Assembly (NCBI GenBank): GCA_017397305.1
Contig: JAFQJB010000005.1
Location: 1 to 46,461 of the forward strand
Direction of reading: 5' to 3'
DNA: 46,461 bases
DNA from: Clostridia bacterium
Lineage (GTDB): Bacteria; Bacillota; Clostridia; Christensenellales; Borkfalkiaceae
Shown here: positions 26,592-34,323 of the stretch, in pieces
Numbering within the stretch: position 1 is the stretch's first letter
Layout: every line of letters begins with the position of its first letter
The notes under the pieces: model-generated
What the model saw: only the letters and a program-made list of their open reading frames with translations
Databases searched by the model: none
What the model was told of the DNA's origin: nothing
Made by a program: the position numbers and the translations under genes

Positions 26592-26942
26592 TTAAGCTCT
26601 AACACCTGTAACTTTTACGTTAATAGTGTCTACGACCATACCAGTAAAACGTTCAACTTTATACTTGACTGATTCTTTAAGTGCTTCAACAACGGCTTTA
26701 ATTGAAACGCCGAACTTAACTGCAACACAAACGTCGATAAAAATTCTATCCCCAAAAGAACGAACCTTTACCCCACGAGAATCTGACTTGAACTTGAAAA
26801 AACCAACAACTTTGCGAACAAACCTTTTAGGCATAAATTCAACAACGCCATAACAGTCCGTTGCGACGTGCGCGACGAACCTTTTAATCGTTTTATCAGA
26901 TATAACTATCTTGCCGTAAATGTTATTAGTTCTTACTGACAT
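26592..26942 (-). CDS. yloU: Asp23/Gls24-family protein YloU
   Basis: A 116-residue soluble alkaline-shock/Asp23 domain protein. Family features are NNIYGKIVISDKTIKRFVAHVATDCYGVVEF at the N terminus (residues 6-36) and the beta-alpha segment FIDVCVAVKFGVSIKAVVEALKES near 68-92. Members often sit at the membrane and in cell-envelope homeostasis; exact function is not settled. It precedes fakA and is divergent from rpmB, the typical Firmicutes neighbourhood. It has a GAGG ribosome binding site and its own promoter. Confidence 0.9.
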   Translation of the reverse strand: MSVRTNNIYGKIVISDKTIKRFVAHVATDCYGVVEFMPKRFVRKVVGFFKFKSDSRGVKVRSFGDRIFIDVCVAVKFGVSIKAVVEALKESVKYKVERFTGMVVDTINVKVTGVRA

Positions 26943-26969
26943 AATGACCTCACTTTTTGCATCATAATT

Positions 26970-26998
26970 ATTTTACAATATTTGTAAGCATTTTGCAA
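26970..26998 (-). promoter_or_regulatory. yloU-fakA promoter
   Basis: Minus strand: TTGCAA (26993-26998), 17-bp spacer, TAAAAT (26970-26975), about 28 bp before the yloU ATG. Confidence 0.65.
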
Positions 26999-27079
26999 CA
27001 ATTTATTGAAAATAAATGCAATTTTTTATATCTAATAAAATTTTAATTGCAAAAATTTAATAAATATCGTGTTTTTTTG

Positions 27080-27108
27080 TTGCTTTTTAACCAATAATGT
27101 GGTAGAGT
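27080..27108 (+). promoter_or_regulatory. rpmB promoter
   Basis: TTGCTT (27080-27085), 17-bp spacer, TAGAGT (27103-27108). The rpmB ATG follows 46 bp later behind CGGAGG. Confidence 0.55.
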
Positions 27109-27154
27109 ATTTGGTGTTAAAAAATAAATTTGTTCCAAATCGGAGGATAATAAT

Positions 27155-27346
27155 ATGAGCAGAGTATGTAGTGTTTGTGGAAAAGGTAAACTTTCTGGCA
27201 ACTTGGTAAGCCACTCTAACCGTAAAACACCCAAATTGTATGAAGCAAACCTTCAAAAAGTAAGTGTTAAAAGCGAAAACGGTACGGTTTCTAAGCAATA
27301 CGTTTGCACCAGATGCTTGAAGAGCGGTAAGGTTGAAAGAGCTTAA
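27155..27346 (+). CDS. rpmB: 50S ribosomal protein L28 (zinc-binding type)
   Basis: A 63-residue L28 with the conserved SHSNRKTPKLYEANLQKV core. Two CxxC pairs (CSVCGKG at C5/C8 and CTRCLKSG near C52/C55) make it the C+ form expected to bind zinc. Many bacteria carry a zinc-free paralogue under zinc limitation; none is in this window. It has a good CGGAGG ribosome binding site and a strong terminator, and is divergent from yloU. Confidence 0.97.
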   Translation: MSRVCSVCGKGKLSGNLVSHSNRKTPKLYEANLQKVSVKSENGTVSKQYVCTRCLKSGKVERA

Positions 27347-27368
27347 TTATTTTTGTTTTTAAAAGTAT

Positions 27369-27399
27369 AAAGCCACCATCGGTGGCTTTTTCTTTTTTT
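27369..27399. terminator. rpmB terminator, shared with convergent cysK
   Basis: AAAGCCACC-ATC-GGTGGCTTT hairpin followed by a long T-run on the plus strand. cysK ends at 27406 on the opposite strand. Confidence 0.9.
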
Positions 27400-27405
27400 A
27401 TTTTT

Positions 27406-28329
27406 TTAATATAAATCGGTGGATAAATACCTATCGCCCGTATCTGCGACAACGGTAACTATAATCTTCCCTTTGTTTTCTTCTAATTTTGCTAACTTTA
27501 TAGCAACGGCAAGATTTGCGCCCGAGGATATACCCGCAAGTATCCCCTCTTTCTTTGCAAGTAATCTTGCGCACTCAAACGCATTTTCATCACTTACCGT
27601 TTCAACTTCATCACAAACTGAATTATCAAAGTTTTCAGGGATAAAGTTTGCACCGATTCCTTGAATTTTGTGTGTGCCAGAATATCCTTTGCTTATAAGC
27701 GGTGAACTTTCAGGCTCAACTGCAACGACTTTAATATTTTGGTTTTTTTCCTTTAAATATTTTGCCGTTCCGCTAAGCGTTCCGCCCGTACCTACACTGG
27801 CAACGAAAATATCGACTTTTCCGTCGGTATCACTAAAAATTTCAGGACCCGTTGTTTGATAATGCGCCATAATATTTGCGGAGTTTGAAAACTGGTCGGG
27901 AATAAAAGAACCCTCAATTTCATTTTGTAATTGTTTTGCCTTTTCAACCGCTCCGTTCATACCCATTTTTCCATCGGTCAAAACCACTTCAGCACCAAAA
28001 GCGGATAGCAATTTTCTTCTCTCCAAACTCATGGTGTCAGGCATTGTTAAAATTACCCTATATCCCCTAGGAATTCCAACTAAGGCAAGCCCTATCCCCG
28101 TGTTTCCACTGGTAGGCTCTATTATCGTGCCTCCTTTTTTTAATTTTCCGCTCCTTTCAGCTTCATTAATCAAAAAAAGTGCCGTGCGGTCTTTGATACT
28201 TCCCGCGGGATTAAATTTTTCAAGTTTAAGCAAAACTTTGGCTTTTAAACCCAATTCTTTTTCAATGTTTTTAACCTCAAAAAGCGGGGTTTTTCCTATT
28301 AATTGCTCAATTTTATCGTATATTTTCAT
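27406..28329 (-). CDS. cysK: cysteine synthase (O-acetylserine sulfhydrylase)
   Basis: A PLP enzyme making cysteine from O-acetylserine and sulfide. The 307 residues have KFNPAGSIKDRTA with the PLP lysine at K46, EPTSGNTGIGLA near 71, and the phosphate-binding ASVGTGGTLSGTAKYL near 178, then AGISSGANLAVAIKLA near 265. Length and motifs fit CysK better than cystathionine beta-synthase. It is the last gene of the rsmA-rdgB-yfcE-cysK run, 8 bp after the phosphodiesterase gene. No T-box or SAM riboswitch precedes it. Confidence 0.95.
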   Translation of the reverse strand: MKIYDKIEQLIGKTPLFEVKNIEKELGLKAKVLLKLEKFNPAGSIKDRTALFLINEAERSGKLKKGGTIIEPTSGNTGIGLALVGIPRGYRVILTMPDTMSLERRKLLSAFGAEVVLTDGKMGMNGAVEKAKQLQNEIEGSFIPDQFSNSANIMAHYQTTGPEIFSDTDGKVDIFVASVGTGGTLSGTAKYLKEKNQNIKVVAVEPESSPLISKGYSGTHKIQGIGANFIPENFDNSVCDEVETVSDENAFECARLLAKKEGILAGISSGANLAVAIKLAKLEENKGKIIVTVVADTGDRYLSTDLY

Positions 28330-28337
28330 CTCTTCAC

Positions 28338-28799
28338 CTAATTTATCGGTACAATTTTTGTCGTAAGAGTGCCGTTATAAAACACAGCGTAGCAATAAGA
28401 TTTTTCAAAAAAACCGCTCATTGCACCGGGGTTAACGTATTTTATTTTGTTAGTTTCGGTCTCAACGGCAGAATGCGTGTGTCCAAAGAAAACGACGTCT
28501 ACACCAAGTTCTTCGGCACGGAGTTGAAGTTTATATAGTGATTGTTTAACATTATACCTATTGCCGTGCGTGAGCAAAACTTTAACCCCTTCAATCGTCA
28601 AAACCTGCTCGTCACCGCCACCGTCACAATTACCCTTAACAGAGTAAATTTTGCCCTTTAATTCCTTTTGATAAGCCAAAATATCGCTTTGGTGGTCGCC
28701 TAAATGAAAGACCATATCCGCCTCTTCCATAATGGGTAAAAGTTTTTCTATAGCCGAAAAATTTCCGTGCGTATCGGATAAAATGACAACCCTTTTCAC
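28338..28799 (-). CDS. YfcE/MJ0936-family metallophosphodiesterase
   Basis: The 153-residue enzyme has the compact YfcE/YsnB metallophosphoesterase fold: LSDTHGNFSAIEKL at residue 6, FHLGDHQSD near 31, VKGNCDGG near 54, LLTHGNRY near 74, and FFGHTHSAVE near 105 followed by NPGAMSG. Homologues hydrolyse phosphodiesters such as cyclic nucleotides in vitro; the physiological substrate is unknown. Its start overlaps the rdgB stop by 4 bp, a common Firmicutes arrangement. Confidence 0.92.
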   Translation of the reverse strand: MKRVVILSDTHGNFSAIEKLLPIMEEADMVFHLGDHQSDILAYQKELKGKIYSVKGNCDGGGDEQVLTIEGVKVLLTHGNRYNVKQSLYKLQLRAEELGVDVVFFGHTHSAVETETNKIKYVNPGAMSGFFEKSYCYAVFYNGTLTTKIVPIN

Positions 28800-29374
28800 T
28801 TTAGTTTTTCCCTTAATTGCACTAAGGCGCGGAATCTATGGCTTACCGAATTTTTCTCTTCATCGGTGGCAATTCCCATGCATTTATTTAAGTCGTCACT
28901 AAAAAATATAGGGTCGTAGCCAAAGCCGTTATTCCCCTCTGGCTCGAATAGGATTTTGCCGTAAGTTTCACCCGTTGCGGTAACGATTTTTCCGTCTGGA
29001 GAATAGTAAACCAAACAACAAACGTACTTTGCACTTCTATCTTCCTTATCGGCTAAATTTTTAAGCAAAAGCTGATTATTATGCTCGTCGTCACCGTCGC
29101 CAGCATACCTTGCGCTATATATACCAGGCTCGCCGTTTAAGGCGGTTGCACATATTCCACTATCGTCGCTTAAAGCGGGTAAATTTAATGCGTTCGCAAC
29201 AAATTTTGCTTTAGAAAGTGCATTTTCATAAAAGGTTTGTCCGTTTTCTTCTATCTCAAAATCATACCCTAAATCTTTATAGCCAACTACTTCAAATTCG
29301 GGTAACATTTGGGCAATTTCTTTTATCTTATGCTTATTTCCGCTAGCAACGACAATCCTTTGTTTTTCACTCAT
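28796..29374 (-). CDS. rdgB: XTP/dITP diphosphatase (RdgB/HAM1)
   Basis: Removes non-canonical purine nucleotides (XTP, ITP, dITP) from the pool by hydrolysis to the monophosphate. The 192 residues contain ASGNKHKIKEIAQ near 10, ALSDDSGICATALNGEPGIYSARYAG from about 66 (two adjacent Asp for metal), FGYDPIFF near 151 and SHRFRAL near 178. It overlaps rsmA and yfcE by 4 bp on each side. Confidence 0.95.
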   Translation of the reverse strand: MSEKQRIVVASGNKHKIKEIAQMLPEFEVVGYKDLGYDFEIEENGQTFYENALSKAKFVANALNLPALSDDSGICATALNGEPGIYSARYAGDGDDEHNNQLLLKNLADKEDRSAKYVCCLVYYSPDGKIVTATGETYGKILFEPEGNNGFGYDPIFFSDDLNKCMGIATDEEKNSVSHRFRALVQLREKLK

Positions 29375-30216
29375 GATTTTATACCTTTTTCGGCTATTAT
29401 TTTAGACAAAACGACAAACCTTTCGGCAGACAGATTTTCACCGCGTTCAGTAAGGGAAATATCCGCACTACTAAGTATTTCGTTTGCAATATCTCTCGAA
29501 ATTTTATAGCCGTTCATTAAGTTGTTTACAAGCATTTTTCTTCTGCTTGAAAAGGCGATTCTAACGACCTCTCTCACCTTTTCAAAATTAACTCCCTTAA
29601 ACTTGTTTTCGTCAATAGTGATTTTGATAACCGCCGAATCAACGTTTGGTGCGGGAGTAAACTTTTCCCTCGGCACTCTTAACACAATGTCCGCAGAACC
29701 CCTTAAATCAATACCGACGGTGATTGCGCCATAATCGGACTCACCAGCAGAGGAAGAAAATCTAAGCGCAACTTCTTCTTGAACCATTATAACCATTGCT
29801 TTAAGGTTTTTTGCTTGCTCTAAAAACTTCATAACGATAGGCGTGGTTATATAGTATGGTAAATTTGCAACCATAACGTACTTACCGCCAAGCTTTTTTT
29901 CCACTTGCTCAATGGGGCATTTCATTATGTCGGAAAAAACCACTTCAACGTTATCGGCATTATATAAAACCTCGTCTAAAATGGGCTTTAATTTTGTATC
30001 AATTTCATAACACACAACCTTTTTTGCGCGTTTTGAAATGTGGCGGGTCAATGCGCCCGCACCAGGGCCGATTTCAAGAACGGTATCGTCTTTACTAATA
30101 CCGCTTTTTTCCACGATTTCATCAAGCAAATTATCGTCTGTTAAAAAGTTTTGCCCGAATGCTTTCTTAAAAGAAAAGCCGTGTTCAGCGAGCAACGTTT
30201 TTAGTGATTTTTCCAT
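29371..30216 (-). CDS. rsmA: 16S rRNA dimethyladenosine transferase RsmA (KsgA)
   Basis: Dimethylates two adjacent adenosines (A1518/A1519, E. coli numbering) in the 16S 3' hairpin with SAM. The 281 residues show KAFGQNFLTDDNLLDEIVE near 18, the SAM-binding LEIGPGAGALTRHISK near 47, CYEID near 69 and the catalytic VANLPYYITTPIV near 117. In B. subtilis rnmV sits between tatD and ksgA. Here only a terminator and short spacer separate tatD from rsmA. Confidence 0.96.
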   Translation of the reverse strand: MEKSLKTLLAEHGFSFKKAFGQNFLTDDNLLDEIVEKSGISKDDTVLEIGPGAGALTRHISKRAKKVVCYEIDTKLKPILDEVLYNADNVEVVFSDIMKCPIEQVEKKLGGKYVMVANLPYYITTPIVMKFLEQAKNLKAMVIMVQEEVALRFSSSAGESDYGAITVGIDLRGSADIVLRVPREKFTPAPNVDSAVIKITIDENKFKGVNFEKVREVVRIAFSSRRKMLVNNLMNGYKISRDIANEILSSADISLTERGENLSAERFVVLSKIIAEKGIKS

Positions 30217-30324
30217 TTTTTACCTATGTTTTTAAGAATATTTGTTCTCATACTGCCAATAATACTATTGTAAAGAGAAATCTTTACTAATATATCGTTT
30301 ACAAATGACGATTGAGAAAAATTC

Positions 30325-30354
30325 AAAATAAAGCCGACGTTTCGGCTTTATTTT
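30325..30354. terminator. tatD terminator
   Basis: A 13-bp perfect stem (arms AAAATAAAGCCGA and TCGGCTTTATTTT) with a 4-nt loop, ten bases after the tatD stop. The minus-strand side ends in TTTT. Confidence 0.9.
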
Positions 30355-30363
30355 GTTTTAAAA

Positions 30364-31137
30364 TTATTTAAGTTTATAAAATAGTCGTTTTGCGTTTTGC
30401 ATAACCTTTTCAGCCATAACTTCAATAGAAAGCCCCTTTAATTCTGCAAGTTTTGCAGTGACTAGCCAAACGTTTTTTGGCGAATTTAGTTTGCCTCTAA
30501 ACGGATGCGGGGTCAAATACGGGCAATCGGTTTCAGTTAAGCACATATCTTCGGGCACGTATTTTGCAACGTCAATGAGGTTGTTTGCGTTCTTAAAAGT
30601 CAATGGTCCCGCAAACGAGATATATAGCCCCATATTTAAAACTTCTCTCGCCGTTTCTTTGCTACCTGAAAAGCAGTGCATAACAGCACCGTATTGAAGT
30701 TTTGCCTTGTTTTCTTTAAGGATTTTTAAGGTATCCGCCGTCGCATCACGGCTGTGAATACATATGGGAAGTTTGCTAGAAAATGCAAGTTCAATTTGCT
30801 CAGCAAAGCACTCTTGCTGTTTTACTTTGTCAAACGGCTCCCAATGGTAGTCAAGCCCTATCTCGCCCACGGCAACACACTTTTCGTGAGAGGTTAAGCT
30901 TGCAATCTTATCAAACTCTTCTCTATTAAATCCCGAAACGTCGCTCGGGTGACAACCAGTCATAAAGTATATGGACGGATATTTTTCGGCAAGGTCACAC
31001 CCCATTTTAGAGGTAAGCGCACAACATGCCGAATTTATTGCAATATCTACGCCGTCCCGCAAGAGTTCTTGAACGTGAAAATCTATGTCACCTATTAACT
31101 TTGGGTCGTGAAGGTGGCAATGCGTGTCGATAAACAT
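30364..31137 (-). CDS. tatD: TatD-family deoxyribonuclease
   Basis: A 257-residue TIM-barrel metal-dependent DNase of the TatD family (B. subtilis YabD). Metal motifs: DTHCHLHD at the N terminus, AVGEIGLDYHW near 91, ICIHSRDA near 127, AVMHCFSGS near 150 and LTETDCPYLTPHP near 198. It is implicated in DNA repair or degradation. The start overlaps the metG stop by one base, the conserved metG-tatD pairing. Confidence 0.94.
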   Translation of the reverse strand: MFIDTHCHLHDPKLIGDIDFHVQELLRDGVDIAINSACCALTSKMGCDLAEKYPSIYFMTGCHPSDVSGFNREEFDKIASLTSHEKCVAVGEIGLDYHWEPFDKVKQQECFAEQIELAFSSKLPICIHSRDATADTLKILKENKAKLQYGAVMHCFSGSKETAREVLNMGLYISFAGPLTFKNANNLIDVAKYVPEDMCLTETDCPYLTPHPFRGKLNSPKNVWLVTAKLAELKGLSIEVMAEKVMQNAKRLFYKLK

Positions 31138-33104
31138 TAGAACACCATACTTCCGTCGGGAACATCTTTTTCAGGTGAAAGGTATGCAATATTGCCATTA
31201 TCATCTTCAGCGCAAACAATCATACCCTCGCTTACTATTCCGCAAAGTTTTGCGGGTTTTAAGTTTGTTACCATAGTAAGTTTTTTACCAACCAATTGTT
31301 CTGGGGTATAATACCCAGCAATTCCACTGACAACAGTCCTTGTCTCGTCACCTAGTTTTACGGTGAGTTTAAGAAGTTTTTTGCTCTTTTCCACCTTTTC
31401 ACAAGCGGTAACGAGCGCAACCCTTAATTCAACTTTTGCAAAATCTTCAAAATCGATTTGTTCTTTTGCAGTGTGGTCGTGGGTTTTTGGTTGTTCTTTC
31501 TTTTCTTCCTTCTTTACTTCTACCTTTTCCTTTCTCTCTTCTATCATTGCATTTACCTTTTCCATAATTTTTGCACTATCAAGCCTTGCAAACAAAATTT
31601 CGGGTGTTTCGGTAACTTTTACGCTATCGATAAGTCCAAATTTATTTGCATCGTCAAATTCTCTAATAGGAAGGTTGAGCATTGCGCTTACCTTATCCGC
31701 AGTATCGGTTAGGAAAGGCTTAAGAAGTGAAGTTCCTATAATAATGCTTTCGGTAAGATTATAGAGAACGGTTTTAAGTCTATCTTGTTTTTCAGGGTCT
31801 TTAGCAAGAGCCCAAGGCATAGTTTCGTCGATATACTTATTTGCCCTTCTAAACACACTCATAATCTCAAAGATTGCGTCGGCAATTTTATATTCGTCCA
31901 TTTTTGCTTTTATTTTGTCGCGTGCAGAGGTTACAACCGCTTTCAATTCTTCATCAACGGGCTCGGTAACCGCGGTATTTTCCACAACACCGCCAAAATA
32001 TTTATTGCTCATTGCAATAGTTCTGCTCACCAAGTTTCCGTATACGTTGGCAAGGTCACTATTGATTGTATCGATAACGCTTTCCCAAGAAATAAGCCCA
32101 TCGTTGTCTTGTGGCATAGCGGTCAAAACGTAATATCTAACGGCATCTTTACCAAAATATTCAACTAAGTCATCGGCATAGATAACGTTGCCCTTAGATT
32201 TACTCATTTTACCGCCTTCTTGTAGTAGCCAGCCGTGTCCGTATACCTTTTTGGGCAAAGGAAGACCTAGAGCCATTAGAAAGATTGGCCAATAAATTGT
32301 GTGGAAACGAATTATATCCTTACCGATAATATGAACGTCGGCAGGCCAAAGTTTGTTGTAAAGTTCAGTATTATTTCCGTCTACGTCATAGCCGATACCC
32401 GTGATGTAGTTGGTAAGTGCGTCAAGCCAAACGTAAACGACGTGCTTATTATCAAAATCAACGGGAATACCCCACTTGAACGAACTTCTTGAAACGCAAA
32501 GGTCTTGAAGTCCGGGTTTTAAGAAGTTGTTTACCATTTCGTTCTTTCTTGAAACGGGAAGGATAAATTCCGGGTGTTCGTCGTAATATTGCATCAACCT
32601 ATCGGCATACTTGCTCATTTTGAAAAAGTATGCTTCCTCTTGTGATTTTTTCACTTCCCTTCCGCAGTCGGGGCACTTTCCGTCTACAAGTTGACTTTCC
32701 GTCCAGAAAGATTCACACGGAGTGCAATACCAACCCTCGTAAGAGCCTTTATAGATATCGCCTTGTTCGTATAATTTTTTGAATATTTTTTGAACTTGTT
32801 TTTCGTGGTAATCGTCGGTCGTTCTTATAAACTTATCGTAAGAAACGCCAACCAAGTCCCAAATAGCTTTAATTTGTTCTGCAACGCCGTCGACAAATTC
32901 CTTTGGGGTTTTACCCGCAGCCGCAGCCTTTTCTTCTATTTTTTGACCGTGTTCGTCCGTACCAGTTTGCAAAAACACGTCGTAACCTTCGTACCTTTTA
33001 AATCTTGCAACACTGTCGGCAAGTATTGCTTCGTAAGTGTTGCCGATGTGCGGTTTTCCAGAAGTATATGCTATTGCGGTCGTTATATAAAATTTTTCTT
33101 TCAT
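31137..33104 (-). CDS. metG: methionyl-tRNA synthetase
   Basis: A class I aminoacyl-tRNA synthetase of 655 residues. Catalytic signatures: YTSGKPHIGNTYEA (HIGH-like, residues 13-26) and GGKMSKSKGN (KMSKS) near 300. A zinc knuckle with CTPC and CPDC pairs lies near residues 127-148. An anticodon-binding helical domain follows. After a Lys/Glu-rich linker near 520-545 comes a C-terminal EMAP/Trbd tRNA-binding domain (FAKVELRVALVTACEKV, MVTNLKPAKLCGIVSEGM). No T-box or SAM element precedes it, only a short leader with a perfect hairpin. Confidence 0.97.
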   Translation of the reverse strand: MKEKFYITTAIAYTSGKPHIGNTYEAILADSVARFKRYEGYDVFLQTGTDEHGQKIEEKAAAAGKTPKEFVDGVAEQIKAIWDLVGVSYDKFIRTTDDYHEKQVQKIFKKLYEQGDIYKGSYEGWYCTPCESFWTESQLVDGKCPDCGREVKKSQEEAYFFKMSKYADRLMQYYDEHPEFILPVSRKNEMVNNFLKPGLQDLCVSRSSFKWGIPVDFDNKHVVYVWLDALTNYITGIGYDVDGNNTELYNKLWPADVHIIGKDIIRFHTIYWPIFLMALGLPLPKKVYGHGWLLQEGGKMSKSKGNVIYADDLVEYFGKDAVRYYVLTAMPQDNDGLISWESVIDTINSDLANVYGNLVSRTIAMSNKYFGGVVENTAVTEPVDEELKAVVTSARDKIKAKMDEYKIADAIFEIMSVFRRANKYIDETMPWALAKDPEKQDRLKTVLYNLTESIIIGTSLLKPFLTDTADKVSAMLNLPIREFDDANKFGLIDSVKVTETPEILFARLDSAKIMEKVNAMIEERKEKVEVKKEEKKEQPKTHDHTAKEQIDFEDFAKVELRVALVTACEKVEKSKKLLKLTVKLGDETRTVVSGIAGYYTPEQLVGKKLTMVTNLKPAKLCGIVSEGMIVCAEDDNGNIAYLSPEKDVPDGSMVF

Positions 33105-33121
33105 GTCCTGCTCCTAAAACC

Positions 33122-33140
33122 GTTGTCTTTACAAGACAAC
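33122..33140 (-). promoter_or_regulatory. perfect hairpin in the metG leader
   Basis: GTTGTCTT-TAC-AAGACAAC forms an 8-bp perfect stem between the metG promoter and its AGGAGC ribosome binding site. Only GGTTTT follows it on the minus strand, so it is not a standard terminator. Confidence 0.5.
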
Positions 33141-33158
33141 CTTTCATTAATCTTATCT

Positions 33159-33187
33159 ATTTTAGCACATTTTTCTCTCATATTCAA
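33159..33187 (-). promoter_or_regulatory. metG promoter
   Basis: Minus strand: TTGAAT (33182-33187), 17-bp spacer, extended -10 TGC-TAAAAT (33159-33164), about 55 bp before the metG ATG. It overlaps the proposed spmA promoter on the other strand. Confidence 0.65.
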
Positions 33188-33206
33188 GGATTATTCGGCA
33201 TAAAAT
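33178..33206 (+). promoter_or_regulatory. candidate sigma-E promoter of spmA-spmB
   Basis: TCATATT (33178-33184), 14-bp spacer, CATAAAAT (33199-33206). This matches the B. subtilis mother-cell sigma-E pattern (kmATATT, 14-15 bp, CATACAhT) with one -10 mismatch. The spmA ATG at 33212 is five bases further, implying a leaderless or near-leaderless mRNA. Confidence 0.5.
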
Positions 33207-33211
33207 TTGGT

Positions 33212-33784
33212 ATGAACGCAATTTTTGGAATCATTTTAACCATATCTTTAGGTTTGATATGTTTTTTGTCCCCCGATAAAGCATTATCGGCAATGCTTGC
33301 TGGCGGAGAAAAAGCACTTTATCTATCGCTTAAAATGGTTGTAATTTACGCGGTATGGATGGGTGTTTTTGCACTGATGGAAAAGAGCGGAATTTCAAAC
33401 AAGTTCGCAAAACTATTAAAGCCTATCAATAAGTTTTTATTTGGAAGAGTTCCAAACAAGGCAAACGATTTTATGTCCTTAAATATTTCTGCAAACGTTT
33501 TGGGTATGAGCGGTGCTACAACGCCAATGGGGATAAAGTCTATCGAAGAACTTGAAAAGCACCCCGACACCGAGTATGCAATCGCTATGTTTTTCGTTAT
33601 AAACGCAACCAGTGTTCAACTTATTCCCTCGTCGGTTTTGGCACTTAGAACCTCTCTTAATTCCTCTTCCCCCGCCGACATAATTTTGCCCACAATTTTA
33701 GCGACTTCCTTATCCACAATTATCGGCGTTTTGTTAGTAAAAATATTTTTAAAAAAGCGTAAAAAGAAATGTCAATTTACCTAA
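33212..33784 (+). CDS. spmA: spore maturation protein SpmA
   Basis: A 190-residue membrane protein of the nucleoside-recognition (Gate) family that, with SpmB, is needed for spore core dehydration. Visible features are an N-terminal helix (AIFGIILTISLGLICFL), a second near 37-55, MSLNISANVLGMSGATTPMGIKS near 88-110 and FFVINATSVQLIPSSVLALR near 128-147, the conserved gate segments. I start at ATG 33212 because the upstream in-frame sequence runs into metG leader DNA and lacks family similarity. No Shine-Dalgarno is near. The gene overlaps spmB by 16 bp. Confidence 0.9.
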   Translation: MNAIFGIILTISLGLICFLSPDKALSAMLAGGEKALYLSLKMVVIYAVWMGVFALMEKSGISNKFAKLLKPINKFLFGRVPNKANDFMSLNISANVLGMSGATTPMGIKSIEELEKHPDTEYAIAMFFVINATSVQLIPSSVLALRTSLNSSSPADIILPTILATSLSTIIGVLLVKIFLKKRKKKCQFT

Positions 33785-34275
33785 TTCCCGTCTTGTTTTT
33801 TTTAATATTCGTCTATTCGCTTTTTAAGAAGGTCAAGCCGTATGAAACCTTCACTTTGGGGGCAAAAGAGGCGGTGCCGTTTGCGGTCAGTATTTTCCCC
33901 TATTTAGTAAGTATTTTTGTACTAACTGAACTATTTGAAGCGAGCGGATTATCGGCTATTATCGAGCGAATTGTATCACCTTTTTTTTCGCTTTTAGGGA
34001 TACCTAAAGAACTTACCAAACTGGTTTTGATAAAGCCGTTTTCGGGCAGTGGTTCGCTTGCAGTTTTAAGCGATATTTACCAAAAGTTTGGTGTGGATAG
34101 TTACCTTGCCCGCTCGGCTTCAGTAATTTACGGAAGCAGTGAAACGGTGTTTTACGTCGCGTCCGTTTATTTTGCGGGGGCAAAAACCAAAAAACTTACC
34201 GCGCCGATTATTATATCGCTTGTCGCAAGTTTTTTCTCTTGCGTGTTCGCTTGTTTTATTTGTAGAATAATATAA
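33769..34275 (+). CDS. spmB: spore maturation protein SpmB
   Basis: The partner of SpmA: 168 residues with several membrane helices and the Gate-domain segments AVPFAVSIFPYLVSIFVLTE near 34, LIKPFSGSGSLAVLSDIY near 87 and SASVIYGSSETVFYVASVYF near 116-135. It overlaps spmA by 16 bp and ends at a strong hairpin terminator. In B. subtilis the pair follows dacB in a mother-cell operon; no dacB is present here. Confidence 0.93.
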   Translation: MSIYLIPVLFFLIFVYSLFKKVKPYETFTLGAKEAVPFAVSIFPYLVSIFVLTELFEASGLSAIIERIVSPFFSLLGIPKELTKLVLIKPFSGSGSLAVLSDIYQKFGVDSYLARSASVIYGSSETVFYVASVYFAGAKTKKLTAPIIISLVASFFSCVFACFICRII

Positions 34276-34308
34276 AAACCGCTAGCATTTTGCTAGCGGT
34301 TTTGATGT
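34274..34308. terminator. spmB terminator, shared with convergent thrS
   Basis: AAAACCGCTAGC / GCTAGCGGTTTT stem with a 5-nt loop and T-rich tail directly after the spmB stop. The opposite side can serve thrS (stop 34324). Confidence 0.88.
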
Positions 34309-34323
34309 TTTATTGATTTAATT

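Noticed and set aside
33005..33211. 69-residue N-terminal extension of SpmA
   Set aside because: It overlaps the metG start and promoter on the other strand and has no similarity to SpmA; the family N terminus begins at ATG 33212.
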